Origin: Neoscytalidium dimidiatum
Lineage: Eukaryota > Ascomycota > Dothideomycetes > Botryosphaeriales > Botryosphaeriaceae
Reading direction: 5' to 3'
DNA length: 64,000 nt
Assembly: GCA_037367355.1 (NCBI GenBank)
Contig: CM074696.1
Location: 1,488,001-1,552,000 of the forward strand
Both the position numbers and the translations under genes were made by a program. Below the pieces are notes generated by a model. It did not search any database, was not told the DNA's origin, and was given only the letters and a program-made list of their open reading frames with translations. Below, one piece after another: positions 55,058 through 64,000 of the stretch; position 1 is the stretch's first letter, and every line of letters begins with the position of its first letter.

Positions 55058-57842
55058 ATGGTCGACGAAAAACACCATTACGATCCCAAGGAGAGCCTCC
55101 CCATCCCCACCTACGAGGAGGCCACCTCATCACGGCCCCCATCCGCCCTCTCCTACCTTGGCCCCAACGAGGTCAGCGACGATGCGGAGCGGCAAGGCTT
55201 ACTTGGCCGCAGCGGTGCCAGTGGCGGCGGCGGCGGCGGCGGCGGCGGAGGAGGAGGAGGAGGAGGAGGAGCTGCATCGCGGCGCCCGGATGGATACCAT
55301 CAACCGTCGGTCGAGTCCGTCCGGGACAGTATGGAGAGCGACCTGTCGCTGCCGGACATGGTCGAGGAGAGCGAGGACGAGGAGACCGGCTTACACCGCG
55401 AGATGGAGCAGCTCGAGGTCATCGAGGCCGGCGGCCAGCCCAACGGCAGCCGTCGCGCCCGCATAGGCATGAGCTTCTCCAAGCGCATGGCCAGCATCGG
55501 CGCCACCCTGTCCTCCATACGCATGCCGCGCCTGCGCAAGCCCTTGCGGTGGCCCACCTTCTCGTGCAGCATACCCTCCATCCCCGAGCACATGCGCCCC
55601 GGCTACAGCGTCATCCTGCGCCTGTTCGGCGTGCTAATGATGGCATCGCTCGTGTACGCGCTCCTCGTGACCTCCGTCTTCCCCCTCGGCCACGGCGGCA
55701 TGGCGCCCTTCAACCCGGAGTGGGCGCGCTCCTTTGTACAGTCACAGATATCCGCGGACCGCATCCGCGACAACCTCAAGCACATCACGAGCATCGATCA
55801 CGTTGCAGGGACCAAAGGAGATAAATTCTTGGCTAATTGGATCGAGTCGTTCTTCAAGCAGGCTGGCATGGACAAGGTTGCCACGCTTGAGTATAATGTC
55901 TACCTGAACTACCCCATCAAGGAAGGCCGTAGGGTCGCCATCGTGGACCCTCCGGAGTTTAGATACGAGGCCAAGCTCGAGGAGGAGCTGGCCATGCCCG
56001 ATATCTCACCTGAGCAGCAGACGCTGGTCTTTCATGGTTTGTCGAGAGCTGGAAATGTCACAGCGCCGCTGGTGTACGCGAATTACGGAAGCCAAGAGGA
56101 CTTCAAAACGTTAAGAGATCGTGGAATAGATGTGAATGGGACGATTGTACTGGTTCGTTATTACGGCACTATGTCAGACCGCTCGATGAAGGTCAAGTTT
56201 GCGGAGGAGAATGGCGCGATCGGATGCTTAATTTACTCAGACCCGAAGGATGACGGATTCGTGAGGGGTGATGTTTACCCTGATGGAAGGTGGAGACCAG
56301 AGGACAGTGTTTCGAGAGGATCTGTTGCCCGATCAGCATGGATTGTCGGAGATGTGCTCACGCCAGGTGTTGGAAGTGTTATGGACGCGAAGCGGATCAG
56401 TAAGGACAACAACCCTGCCCTACCCAACATTCCCAGCATGCCGCTGGCTTGGCGTGACGCGAAGCCGCTGCTGCAGGCACTCAAGGGTCATGGTGACAAG
56501 GCTCCCAAAGAGTGGGTCGGCGGCATCCCGGAAGTGGAGTGGTGGACTGGAGACAAGACCTCCCCACTTGTCCTTCTTCAGAATGAACAGGATGAAGAGG
56601 AGAAGCAGCCTATCTGGAATGTGATGGGAGTGTTCGAGGGTGTGGAGACGTCCGCCAAGAAGATTTTCGTTGGCAATCACCGCGATGCTTGGTGCTTTGG
56701 ATCGGCAGATGCTGGAGGGTATGCTCCCCTTCCATTCTTACACAACTTCCTTCGCGATTAACGTAGTTCACAGTGGCACGGCGATCATGATGGAAGTCAT
56801 CACCACTCTGGACCTCCTGGTCCAGCAAGGCTGGCGTCCTCTTCGCAGCATTTACTTTGCATCTTGGGATGCGGAGGAGTATAACATGATTGGTTCCACT
56901 GAGTACGTGGAAGACCATATCCAGGACATTCGCGAGAACGCCATCGCCTACCTCAACGTCGACGTCGGCGTTGTCGGCGACAAGTTCCGCGCTCTAGGAT
57001 CCCCCCTCTTCCAGCACGCATTATCCCGAGTCCTGGGTCGCGTCGCGGACCCCCTGAAGAACCGGACGGTTGGCGATATTTGGACGGAAGAAGGAGGCCA
57101 GCTGGGGGGTCTTGGCGCCGGCAGTGACTATGTCGCGTTCCAGGATCTTGCAGGATGTTCTAGCATCGACATCATGTTCGATGGGCCTGAAAATGGCTAC
57201 CCCTACCACAGTTGCTACGAGACGTTCGACTGGATGGACAAGTTTGGCGACCCAGGATTCGTCTACCATGCGACTCTCGCTGAGATTTGGGTTCTGCTCA
57301 TCCTCGAACTTGCACAGGAACCAATCTATCCGTTCGATCTGAAAGATTACGCCATGGCCACCAGGGGATATATTAACGACTTGGACAAGTTCGCCGCGGG
57401 GAAGGATGCGGCACAAGCCAAGAAGCTCAATTTGCAGCCGCTCCGCGATGCGGTCGACACTCTCAATCAAAACGCGCAGGAATTCGAAGGCTGGGAAGAT
57501 TGGTGGTGGGGCCAGTTCCGAGGACGTGCGGGTTACGAGACCAACACAATGGGCATGCAGCGCTTGTCGCACAACACGCGCATGTCCAACTTCGAGACTC
57601 ACCTGCTAGACCTACCCGATGGCAAGGATAAGGACGGCAAAGACAACGAGCAGCACGGCATTCCGGGGCGCGAGCAGTTCAAGCACGTCATCTTCGGGCC
57701 CGACGCATGGAGCGGGTACGACGAGGCGTACTTCCCAGCCGTGAGAGATGCGATCGAGCTGGGCAACTGGACTTTAGCGCAGCAGCAGGCGGACAAGGCT
57801 GCGCGGATCCTCTCCAAGGCGGCAGATAAGCTGCTGCATTGA
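55058..57842 (+). CDS. M28-family type II membrane carboxypeptidase (glutamate carboxypeptidase II / transferrin-receptor-like)
   Basis: Two exons (55058-56718 and 56774-57842; 55-bp intron) give 909 aa. The cytosolic N-terminus contains a 16-18-residue Gly run and an acidic patch. One transmembrane segment (about 186-208, LRLFGVLMMASLVYALLVTSVF) makes a type II protein with its protease part in the lumen or outside. A protease-associated domain follows (LVYANYGSQEDF, VNGTIVLVRYYG). The dinuclear zinc site of M28 is intact: His541 and Asp551 in GNHRDAWCFGSADAGG, catalytic Glu588 and Glu589 in SWDAEEYNMIG, Asp617 in LNVDVGV, and the His in YPYHSCYETF. A TfR-like dimerisation domain ends the protein. 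In fungi such proteins are vacuolar or plasma-membrane peptidases, related to yeast Tre1/Tre2 and Vps70; because the zinc ligands are present, activity is likely. The intron lies in the zinc-site motif. Confidence 0.94.
55219..55271 (+). repeat. GGC/GGA trinucleotide repeat (polyglycine)
   Basis: GGC units switching to GGA units, coding a glycine run in the cytosolic N-terminus of the M28 protein. Confidence 0.9.
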
Positions 57843-58986
57843 GAGGACTGGCACAGGGAGGGAGTTTTGGTTTCCATTGGGCACGGCGTTCTGGGATATT
57901 GTCACCGTTCCACCATCAAGGGCGGCAGGCATGGGCTGTATATTGAGCTTGGATTCTTTAGTGCAAGTACTGGCGCACAGAAGCGACATGCAAGACGCGA
58001 ATTCCATTTATTTCTCTCTCTTGTTTGTCGGATGCAGCAATCCGTGATGCAAGTGAGTGCATGTGCATGTGAAGCGCCGTAGTGTGTAAAGCGGCTGTGA
58101 CGTAGGGGCTCTCGCTCCGTACACAGTAGGCTCGACGACGGCACGACGCGTCTGTCGAGTAGCGTGCTAGAACCAGCGTTGGGCGCGGAAAACCGGCAGG
58201 GCGGATTGGGCTCGGCAGGCTGCACGCGAGGGCTGCTGTGCGGCGAAGGGTGCGATGGCGGGCGGTGGGTGTGGTAAGATCAGGCCGCGCTGCCGCACGG
58301 GTCGGTGATGAGATGAATGAATTGGGCCTCGCGCGCGCCACTTCCCCGGACGCGCCAATGATTGGGCGCAGCCGAGCGAGCCTGTGCAGTGCGGCGCGGC
58401 AGACGATGGCCCGGGCAGCCTCACTGAGGCTGGCGACAGCGATGGGCGACGGGCGATGGGCGATGGGCGATGGACGATGGTGTTTGTGCGCGCAGACGCA
58501 GTACGCAGCGGCCGCCTCGAGCAGCGCTGCGGAGGGCCTGCGGGCTGCCGCCGCCGCCGCCGCCACGCAGCGAGGCCATCGCGACTGGCGACAGGCGACA
58601 GAGCCCTGGGCGCGCGGGCAACGGGCGAAACAGCGGCGGGCTGGAGGATCGGATGCAGAGTCGCCTAAGCCAGAAAAAGCGGCCCTAGCGCCCAAAGCGA
58701 GGCACCGGGCGGTTGCCTCTGCCTCTGCCTCCACAGCGTCAGCGACCGAGCCTTTCCATCTTGCGCCCACCCGCTCGCTTTCTCTTCCAACACCACCACC
58801 ACCACCTGCCCGCCCTTCGCCATCCAGGATTGCGGAGCCCCGTCTTGTTCCATCCGTCTCATCCGGCTCCGCTGCCCTGCTTCGTCTTGGACACCGCGGC
58901 CGTCCTCTCCTCCACTGCCCTGCTGCTACTGCTGCTGCTGCTGCTGCTACTGCCTCCGCTGGACAACTGCTGAGGGATCGCCTACA
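57843..58986. promoter_or_regulatory. Upstream region of the SR splicing factor gene
   Basis: Holds the M28 3' UTR and the SR-gene promoter and leader. An 8-bp GGGCGATG-type tandem repeat lies at 58439-58480. CT-rich and CTG-rich stretches lead up to the ATG at 58987. Long open frames on both strands here are low complexity. Confidence 0.5.
58439..58480 (+). repeat. 8-bp minisatellite (GGGCGATG-type, about five units)
   Basis: About five imperfect 8-bp units, with ACGGG and ATGGA variants at the edges, about 500 bp before the SR-gene ATG. Confidence 0.8.
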
Positions 58987-60777
58987 ATGACTGAGGTGTC
59001 GTCCACTCGCCTCTACCTGGGGAATCTTCCTCGCAACGGTATGCTCACTCCCTGACGTCTTGCCCGCCAACGGATCGGAGCGCCCGCACCCCGCTTTGGA
59101 TGGATTTGGATCGTTGCTGGACACAGCCGGCCCGCGGGACTGACACCAAAGACACCAACACCACCATCACCACCACCACCACCATCCAAATGCTGTCGCT
59201 TTTCTTCCTGGATGATGCGCGTCGCTGACTGGCAATGCCCCCCTCCGCAGCCACCAAGGCCGATGTTGAAGCTCACTTTGCGACCCATGGCACCGGCGAA
59301 ATCACCGAGATCAAGCTCATGAACGGCTTCGGCTTCATCGAGTACAAGGATGCCATGGACGCCAGAGATGTTGTTCCCGGTGAGTCCACACCCCTCTCCC
59401 CGCATGCGCGCCTGAGACAATTCGCTGACCCGTGCTACCAGCCTTCCGTACGTTGTTGCGCCCCAGCCGCCTGCATGACCGATCGGCGCTTTTCTGACAC
59501 TGTTCCACCGCAGATGGTTCGGACTTCATGGGCGAGCGCCTCGTCGTCCAGTTCGCCCGCGGCTCTCGTCGCCAGAACGACGGCTACTCTCACCAGGAGC
59601 GCGCCGTCCCGCGACCCAGGCGCACTCCCTTCCGCATGTCCATCACTGGTCTACCCGTCGAGACGAGCTGGCAGGTTAGCAATCTCCCCGTAACACTTGG
59701 TTCAGAGACCTTTGGATTCCCTTCCCATGTCCATGTTCCCGTCTCCCTCTCTGTACCTTGAGCCAGCAACCCACTATCTTGTGTCTGCGCCTCCCACCCT
59801 GGTTGGATCCGCTTGCACGGTGCTCCTCATCCGGGTAGCTGGACGCTGGTCTCTTTCTTCCTTCCACATGTAGCGCTGGCAGTCCCGTTCCCCTTCTCTT
59901 TTCTTGTCCCGGGAGCGCCATCGGAATCACGCGAGGCCTGTATTCACTGGCGGTTTGGATTGTTTCTGGACCGAGACTGGACCTTTCCCTTTGCTTGTCG
60001 CTTGTCACCGCTCATCCATTTACTGCCGTGGCCGGAACTTACACACTGGACCTATAGGACCTGAAGGACTTCGCTCGCCAGTCTGGATTGGACGTCGTCT
60101 ACTCCGAAGTTGGCCGCGAGCGCGACGGCCGTGGGTAAGCAGCTCCAGGCGCTCAGATTCTGCGAACCTTTTGATGATCTAACCGAGCCAGATTTGTTGA
60201 GTACGAGACCGCCAACGATCTCCGCAACGCCGTCGAGAAGCTCGACAACCGCGAATTCAAGGGACAGGCGGTCCGATGCGTCGCAGATGTCAGACCACCC
60301 AAGCCGTCCAACTACCTTGACGACCGTCCATATTCTGACTATCACCAGATTCAGGAGGAGCGTCCCCGCGAGCGCTACAGGTCCCGCTCGCCCGCCCGTG
60401 GACGTGGCTACGGTCCTCCTGACGATGACTACTACCGTCGCGGCCCTCCGCGCGGCTACAGCCCTCGTCGCGACGACTACCGCCGTCGTTCGCCTCCGCG
60501 CGACTACTATGACCCGCGCGACCGCTATGCTCGTTCTCCTCCCCGTGTCCGCGGCCCTCCGGTCGACGACGCGTACCCGCCCCCCCGCGCCCGCTACCCC
60601 GATGACCCTTACGATGCCCGAGGTCCCCCACCTCCTCGCCGCGGCTACGAGCCTGATCCGTACTTGAACGGCCATGACAGGCCCTACGGTCGTCCTCCGT
60701 CTCCTCGTGGCAGGCCAAGGAGCCCTGGCGCACGCAGTGGTTACGACGACAGCTACAACCGTCGCCCCTACTGGTGA
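58987..60777 (+). CDS. SR-family splicing factor with two RRMs
   Basis: Six exons (58987-59038, 59251-59379, 59442-59447, 59514-59674, 60058-60134, 60192-60777) give 336 aa. Introns are 212, 62, 66, 383 and 57 bp. Exon 3 is a 6-nt microexon (CCTTCC) that is required to read DVVPAFHGSDFMGERL. RRM1 (about 6-75) contains TRLYLGNLPRN (RNP2) and GFGFIEYKDAMDARD (RNP1). RRM2 starts at FRMSITGLPVETSWQDLKDFARQSG and ends in VEYETANDLRNAVEKLDN. The C-terminal ~130 residues are rich in Arg, Ser, Pro, Tyr and Gly with RSRSPAR, SPRR and RRSPPR blocks. The arrangement matches the SRSF1/S. pombe Srp2 group that binds exonic enhancers and helps define splice sites in the nucleus. Intron 4 is unusually long for this window and could be alternatively spliced. 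Confidence 0.93.
59442..59447 (+). other. 6-nt microexon of the SR gene
   Basis: Lies between an acceptor ending in CTACCAG (59441) and a GTACGT donor (59448). Phase before and after is consistent, and it supplies the Phe in the conserved VPAFHGSDF block. Confidence 0.8.
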
Positions 60778-61813
60778 ATACCATATTGATCCTGGAGTAA
60801 TATCTGCTTACCCTTCTAGAACACCCCCTCCACGTAAACCCTCCCCATGCACCCCTGCATATCGAGAAAGCGCACGAAAGAGGGATTGGGAGAACATGGT
60901 TACTGGAGCCTCCTTGGATGATCTTCAACCAGCGGACATGGAGCTGGACTGTACGATTTGATGGATCTAATGGTGGGTTTTTTTCTTTCGAGTTCTCGGA
61001 TCCAGAACGAGCGGAAAACGGGAGGGGAGACCGAGAGCAAATGGCAAAGTAAGAACGAGGAAGTAACTACTCATGCTCCTGAGGAGGATGGCAGCCGCTG
61101 TGCCCATTTGCCTGCTTCAGCTGGAAGATTTCCGGGTCGCCTTCCTTATTCATGCTTCTACCTCTACTCCTTGGTCGAATATTCTTTGGTCTTTTCATTT
61201 CTCTGCTTTCATTCAACGTTGACGAAGGTGCAATTGAGTAATGGGGCTCCGGGGTTTGGGTCCCCAAGTTTTGCCGCTAGTTCGACTTGTACCTGCATGC
61301 TGCGAGTATTGGAGGTCTTCGATCGAGTTTGTAGCAATACCTGAAAAGTCATGATTATTCATCCCGGCCTCTCGGACCTGCCCTACGGTCATCCTTTCCT
61401 ATGTGCTGGAGTACGTTGCGTCGGTTTTGTGTGGAAGATTTCGACCCAATCGAAGCCTCGATTCTGAGAACGCCGTTACTGGTTGTTCTTCGATAGCAAG
61501 CGCTCTTAGCGAGTTTCTGACTATCCAGAGCAGACGTCCCGATAAGCTTCTGCGCTTATTTCTCTGCTGATGGGAAGCTTGCAGTGCTAGGCAATTCCAT
61601 TAGCCAAGTTTCGATCCCTCATGGTCAGATCCCAAACCCCGCACTTCGTCCTACAAACGTGTCCGTGTAAGCTTAGAATATGGTGCACGTATCACAACAA
61701 CATATAAGTCAGGTCTCGAAAGGCAAGATTCCCATCCAGCTCGACGTCTACGACCCCTTCTTTCCCTCGATCATCAGTTGGAATTAGGCCTTTCTCCCTT
61801 CCTGTCCGCAGCC
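60778..61813. other. Intergenic region
   Basis: Contains the SR-gene 3' UTR and the promoter of the VOC gene. No supported gene; frames at 60958-61344 show no domain. Confidence 0.5.
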
Positions 61814-62613
61814 ATGACGACCACCACCACCACCACCACCACGACGACCGCCAATCCCTCCTCCGCCATCGATCCCTCCGCCACCGTTCCCAAACCCATC
61901 TCGCTCGGCCACGTCTTCCTCCAGACCACGGCGGCGCGCTTCCCGGCCATGGTCGCCTTCTACAAAGGCCTTCCTCTCCGCCTCGGCCACGCACGAGGCC
62001 GACGGCCTCGCCTTCCTGACGTACGACCGCGAGCACCACCGCGTCGCCGCCGCCGCCCGTCGCGGGCGTGCGGCACGTGGCGTTCACGTACGCGAGCCTG
62101 GCCGACCTGGCCGGCGCGTACAGGGTGCGCAAGGAGCGGGACGGCGCCGTGCCGTACTGGTGCGTCAACCACGGGATGACGACGAGCATGTACTATCGCG
62201 ATCCGGATGGTGGGGGGTTGGAGGTGCAGGTGAGTTTTCTTTTTCTTTTTTCCCTCTCTCGTCCCTATCTCTCTCTCTTTCTATATATATATATTGGTGC
62301 GTTCTGTTATCTTGGAAAGGCTGGATCGACTTTGGAGTGGGATGGGATGAAGAGAAGGAAAGAAGGAGGCTTGTGTTGGTTTTAGTTCGGTCTGTTGATG
62401 ACGACTGGGGGTTTTTAGGTTGACAACTTCGACACTCCTGAGGAGGCGTGCGCGTACATGAGAACAGAGGCGTTCAAGAAGAATCCGCTGGGCGTGGACT
62501 ACGATCCGGACGAGTTGGTGAGGAGGCTGGAGAGCGGGGAGAGTGAGAAGGAGATTAAAAGGTTGAAGGTGGATGTCGGAGCGAGAGCGCTTGAGGATAG
62601 AGGGCTTCCGTAA
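61814..62613 (+). pseudogene. VOC (glyoxalase/extradiol-dioxygenase) fold gene with two +1 frameshifts
   Basis: The frame from the ATG at 61814 reads a Thr run, then PKPISLGHVFLQTTAARFPAMVAFYK, the first strand and helix of a VOC domain. At GG 61967-61968 the sense continues in the next frame (AFLSASATHEADGLAFLTYD). Within the GCC repeat at 62046-62057 it moves again, to PPVAGVRHVAFTYASLADLA and then YWCVNHGMTTSMYYRDPDGGGLEVQ. A 189-bp intron (62230-62418) and exon 2 (62419-62613) then encode VDNFDTPEEACAYM and a helical tail. The VNHG...YYRDPDG..LE motif is the metal-site region of biphenyl-2,3-diol dioxygenase-like VOC proteins common in fungi. Two single-base gains about 80 bp apart in GC-rich DNA suggest decay or sequence errors. 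Everything else looks intact. Confidence 0.78.
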
Positions 62614-63156
62614 GGACGGGCGGACGGACGGAGCATGGAATGAGCTGTTCCGAGTAGTTTAGATACGTGTATTGTCTTGCTTTCTAATCCCCAGGGCTCT
62701 TGGGGAAATTGTTGGATGGCTTGAAACTCGCAATCTGGGAAACAGGCTCGGGAGATAGTTGAATCAAGCATTGATGCGCAAGTATCCTGAGTCAATAACC
62801 AGAGGTGAAAATCAGTATTCGTACTCGTACTCGTGCGAAGCGAGCTTTGGAATAAGCCACAATCTCGCTAAATTTCCTCTCTGGGATGAAGCTTTAGTAT
62901 AGTTCTTCAGCGCACAGATAGCATATGCTTACTGGAAAAGGAAAAGGTTGCGATGCGCAGACTCAAGGCCGCTTTTGTAAGCAGTAGTTTGAGTTGGATG
63001 ACTCCGGATCCGAGAGTTTCCGGGTGCCGGGTACAAGGTACTCCGGTGTTTTGCTATTTGACCAATCCTGACTGAGCTGGGGATGAGTGGTATAAAGTCT
63101 ACAGAGGGTTGCTTGAAGGATTCTTGCATCTTTGCACAAACCTGATAGCAGAAGCA
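62614..63156. other. Intergenic region upstream of the partial SDR gene
   Basis: Contains the VOC gene 3' UTR and the SDR promoter with a TATA box at 63091. No supported gene. Confidence 0.5.
63091..63096 (+). promoter_or_regulatory. TATA box of the SDR gene
   Basis: TATAAA, 61 bp before the ATG at 63157. The sequence match is exact and position is plausible for a short leader; function is inferred. Confidence 0.5.
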
Positions 63157-64000
63157 ATGGCTGGTACTATCATCGTTACCGGAGCAGCTGGTGGCCTCGG
63201 CTTCGCAATTGCGGAGACACTGATCCAGCGTCCGGAGCCTTTTACCTACATCTTTACCGTCCGAAACAAGGATGCAGCCAATGCAAAGCCAGTCGACGGC
63301 CTGATCAGTGCCAACGCAGACAGCAAGCGAGCTGAGATGGCCGAGCTGGACCTTGGCAGCGTGGACTCCATACGACTCTTTACCAAGCATATTAATTCTC
63401 GAGTATCCTCAGGCGAACTTTCGCCCATCCGCGCGCTCATCCTTAACGCTGCGTATATACCAGTAGGACCAGAGCGGAAGTACGGCAAGACCAAAATCGA
63501 TGGCAAGCAGTTGGAGATGAACTTCGAGATCAACCACTTTGCCAATGTTCAGCTCTCGTTACTTCTGCTCAAAAGTTTGGATAGGGAGCATGGACGGATC
63601 GTCTACGTGTCGAGCATGCAGTCGGATCCGAAGAAATCGACATTCAAACCAGAGAAGTTGGCTTGGGATCTGGAAGACTTTGCATTCCCCAAGCAACCGC
63701 CGCCGATAGGAGATGAGGCCAACGACGCGATGAGGCGGTATGGCGTGACGAAGCGGTGCCAAATCATGTTCATGTAGGTATTCTCCGGATCTCCGCTGTC
63801 GTGCTGAAAGAGAGTCTTGGCTGATTTACTCTTCCAGGAATCGGCTCCAGAATCGGTTAGAGTCCAATCCGAATTTCGATAAAGTGTGCATCGTCGGTGT
63901 GGATCCTGGAGCTATGGTTCATCCGCAGCTGATCGAGAAATATGCTGGAAATAATCTCCTGCTCAAGCATGTTGTTGGACCAGTAGCTCTTGGGTACACC
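63157..64000 (+). CDS. Short-chain dehydrogenase, 3-keto-reductase-like (partial, runs off the window)
   Basis: Exon 1 (63157-63773) and the start of exon 2 (63838 onward) are joined across a 64-bp intron; the 3' end lies beyond the window. The start ATG opens MAGTIIVTGAAGGLGFAIAETL with the TGxxxGxG cofactor motif. LDLGSVDSIRLF, the NNAG-equivalent LILNAAY, IVYVSSMQ and YGVTKRCQIMF (catalytic Tyr-x3-Lys) follow. The layout resembles the retinol-dehydrogenase / sterol 3-keto-reductase branch of extended SDRs, found in fungal sterol and secondary metabolism; the substrate is unknown. A TATA box 61 bp upstream suggests a regulated, strongly initiated transcript. Confidence 0.9.

Noticed and set aside
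1..64000. CRISPR arrays, bacterial operons, rRNA genes, complete transposons
   Set aside because: Nothing with regular spaced repeats, ribosome-binding sites, rRNA sequence or a transposase/reverse transcriptase catalytic core was seen; the DNA is eukaryotic nuclear.

Overview
The window is nuclear DNA of a filamentous ascomycete (Pezizomycotina; a class cannot be fixed from sequence alone). Most genes are split by short GT-AG introns of about 48-120 bp, often with a CTAAC-type branch site just before the acceptor. Gene content is typical of this group: a Bcs1-type AAA ATPase, an OPT transporter, Hri1, Yip1, a GMC oxidoreductase, a sterol-glucosyltransferase-like protein and an SR splicing factor. 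There is no operon structure, no CRISPR, and no intact transposon, rRNA or tRNA that I can support. Intron-aware models were built by hand from splice motifs, reading phase and family conservation; starts and splice sites are predictions.

Layout: 1-2.4 kb is a gene-free, CT-microsatellite-rich stretch, followed by a small conserved protein (2.4-2.6 kb, -). A secreted metallophosphoesterase (3.4-5.3 kb, -) is divergent from ribosomal protein eL13 (5.5-6.5 kb, +). Then come a secreted GMC oxidoreductase (7.6-9.6 kb, +), an Hri1 homologue (10.3-11.5 kb, -), Yip1 (12.4-13.6 kb, -) and an oligopeptide transporter (14.5-17.8 kb, -). The Bcs1-like AAA ATPase (18.7-20.2 kb, -) is divergent from a two-RRM protein (20.5-22.1 kb, +). 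A large glycosyltransferase with an apparent frameshift lies at 23.4-27.3 kb (+), a polytopic membrane protein at 28.2-30.1 kb (+), and a small secreted Cys-containing protein at 30.7-31.4 kb (-).

A 2.8-kb gene-free, AT-richer gap (31.4-34.3 kb) precedes a divergent kinesin (34.3-36.7 kb, +). A MuDR/FAR1-like zinc-binding protein with a 36-residue polyglutamine run follows (37.7-39.5 kb, -). An RCC1-repeat protein (41.2-42.3 kb, -) is divergent from ribosomal protein uS9/Rps16 (42.6-43.2 kb, +). Next are a PWWP-like nuclear protein (43.9-45.3 kb, +), a 47-aa membrane micro-ORF (45.4 kb, +), a Gfo/Idh/MocA oxidoreductase (46.5-48.2 kb, +), a conserved fungal protein with a long complex 5' region (50.3-52.1 kb, +), an SDR enzyme (52.7-53.8 kb, +), an M28 glutamate-carboxypeptidase-like membrane protease (55.1-57.8 kb, +), an SR-type splicing factor with a 6-nt microexon (59.0-60.8 kb, +), a frameshifted VOC/glyoxalase-fold gene (61.8-62.6 kb, +) and a second SDR cut by the window end (63.2 kb, +).

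The genes are mostly independent housekeeping functions (translation, splicing, secretory traffic, mitochondrial assembly, transport) mixed with a few secreted or redox enzymes. I see no biosynthetic cluster or defence system. The most unusual signals are the two frameshifted genes, a telomere-type repeat inside the YIP1 intron, the 6-nt microexon, the repeat-bearing glycosyltransferase with a VPS13/ATG2-like tail, and a 5'-UTR intron whose retention would expose an overlapping upstream ORF.
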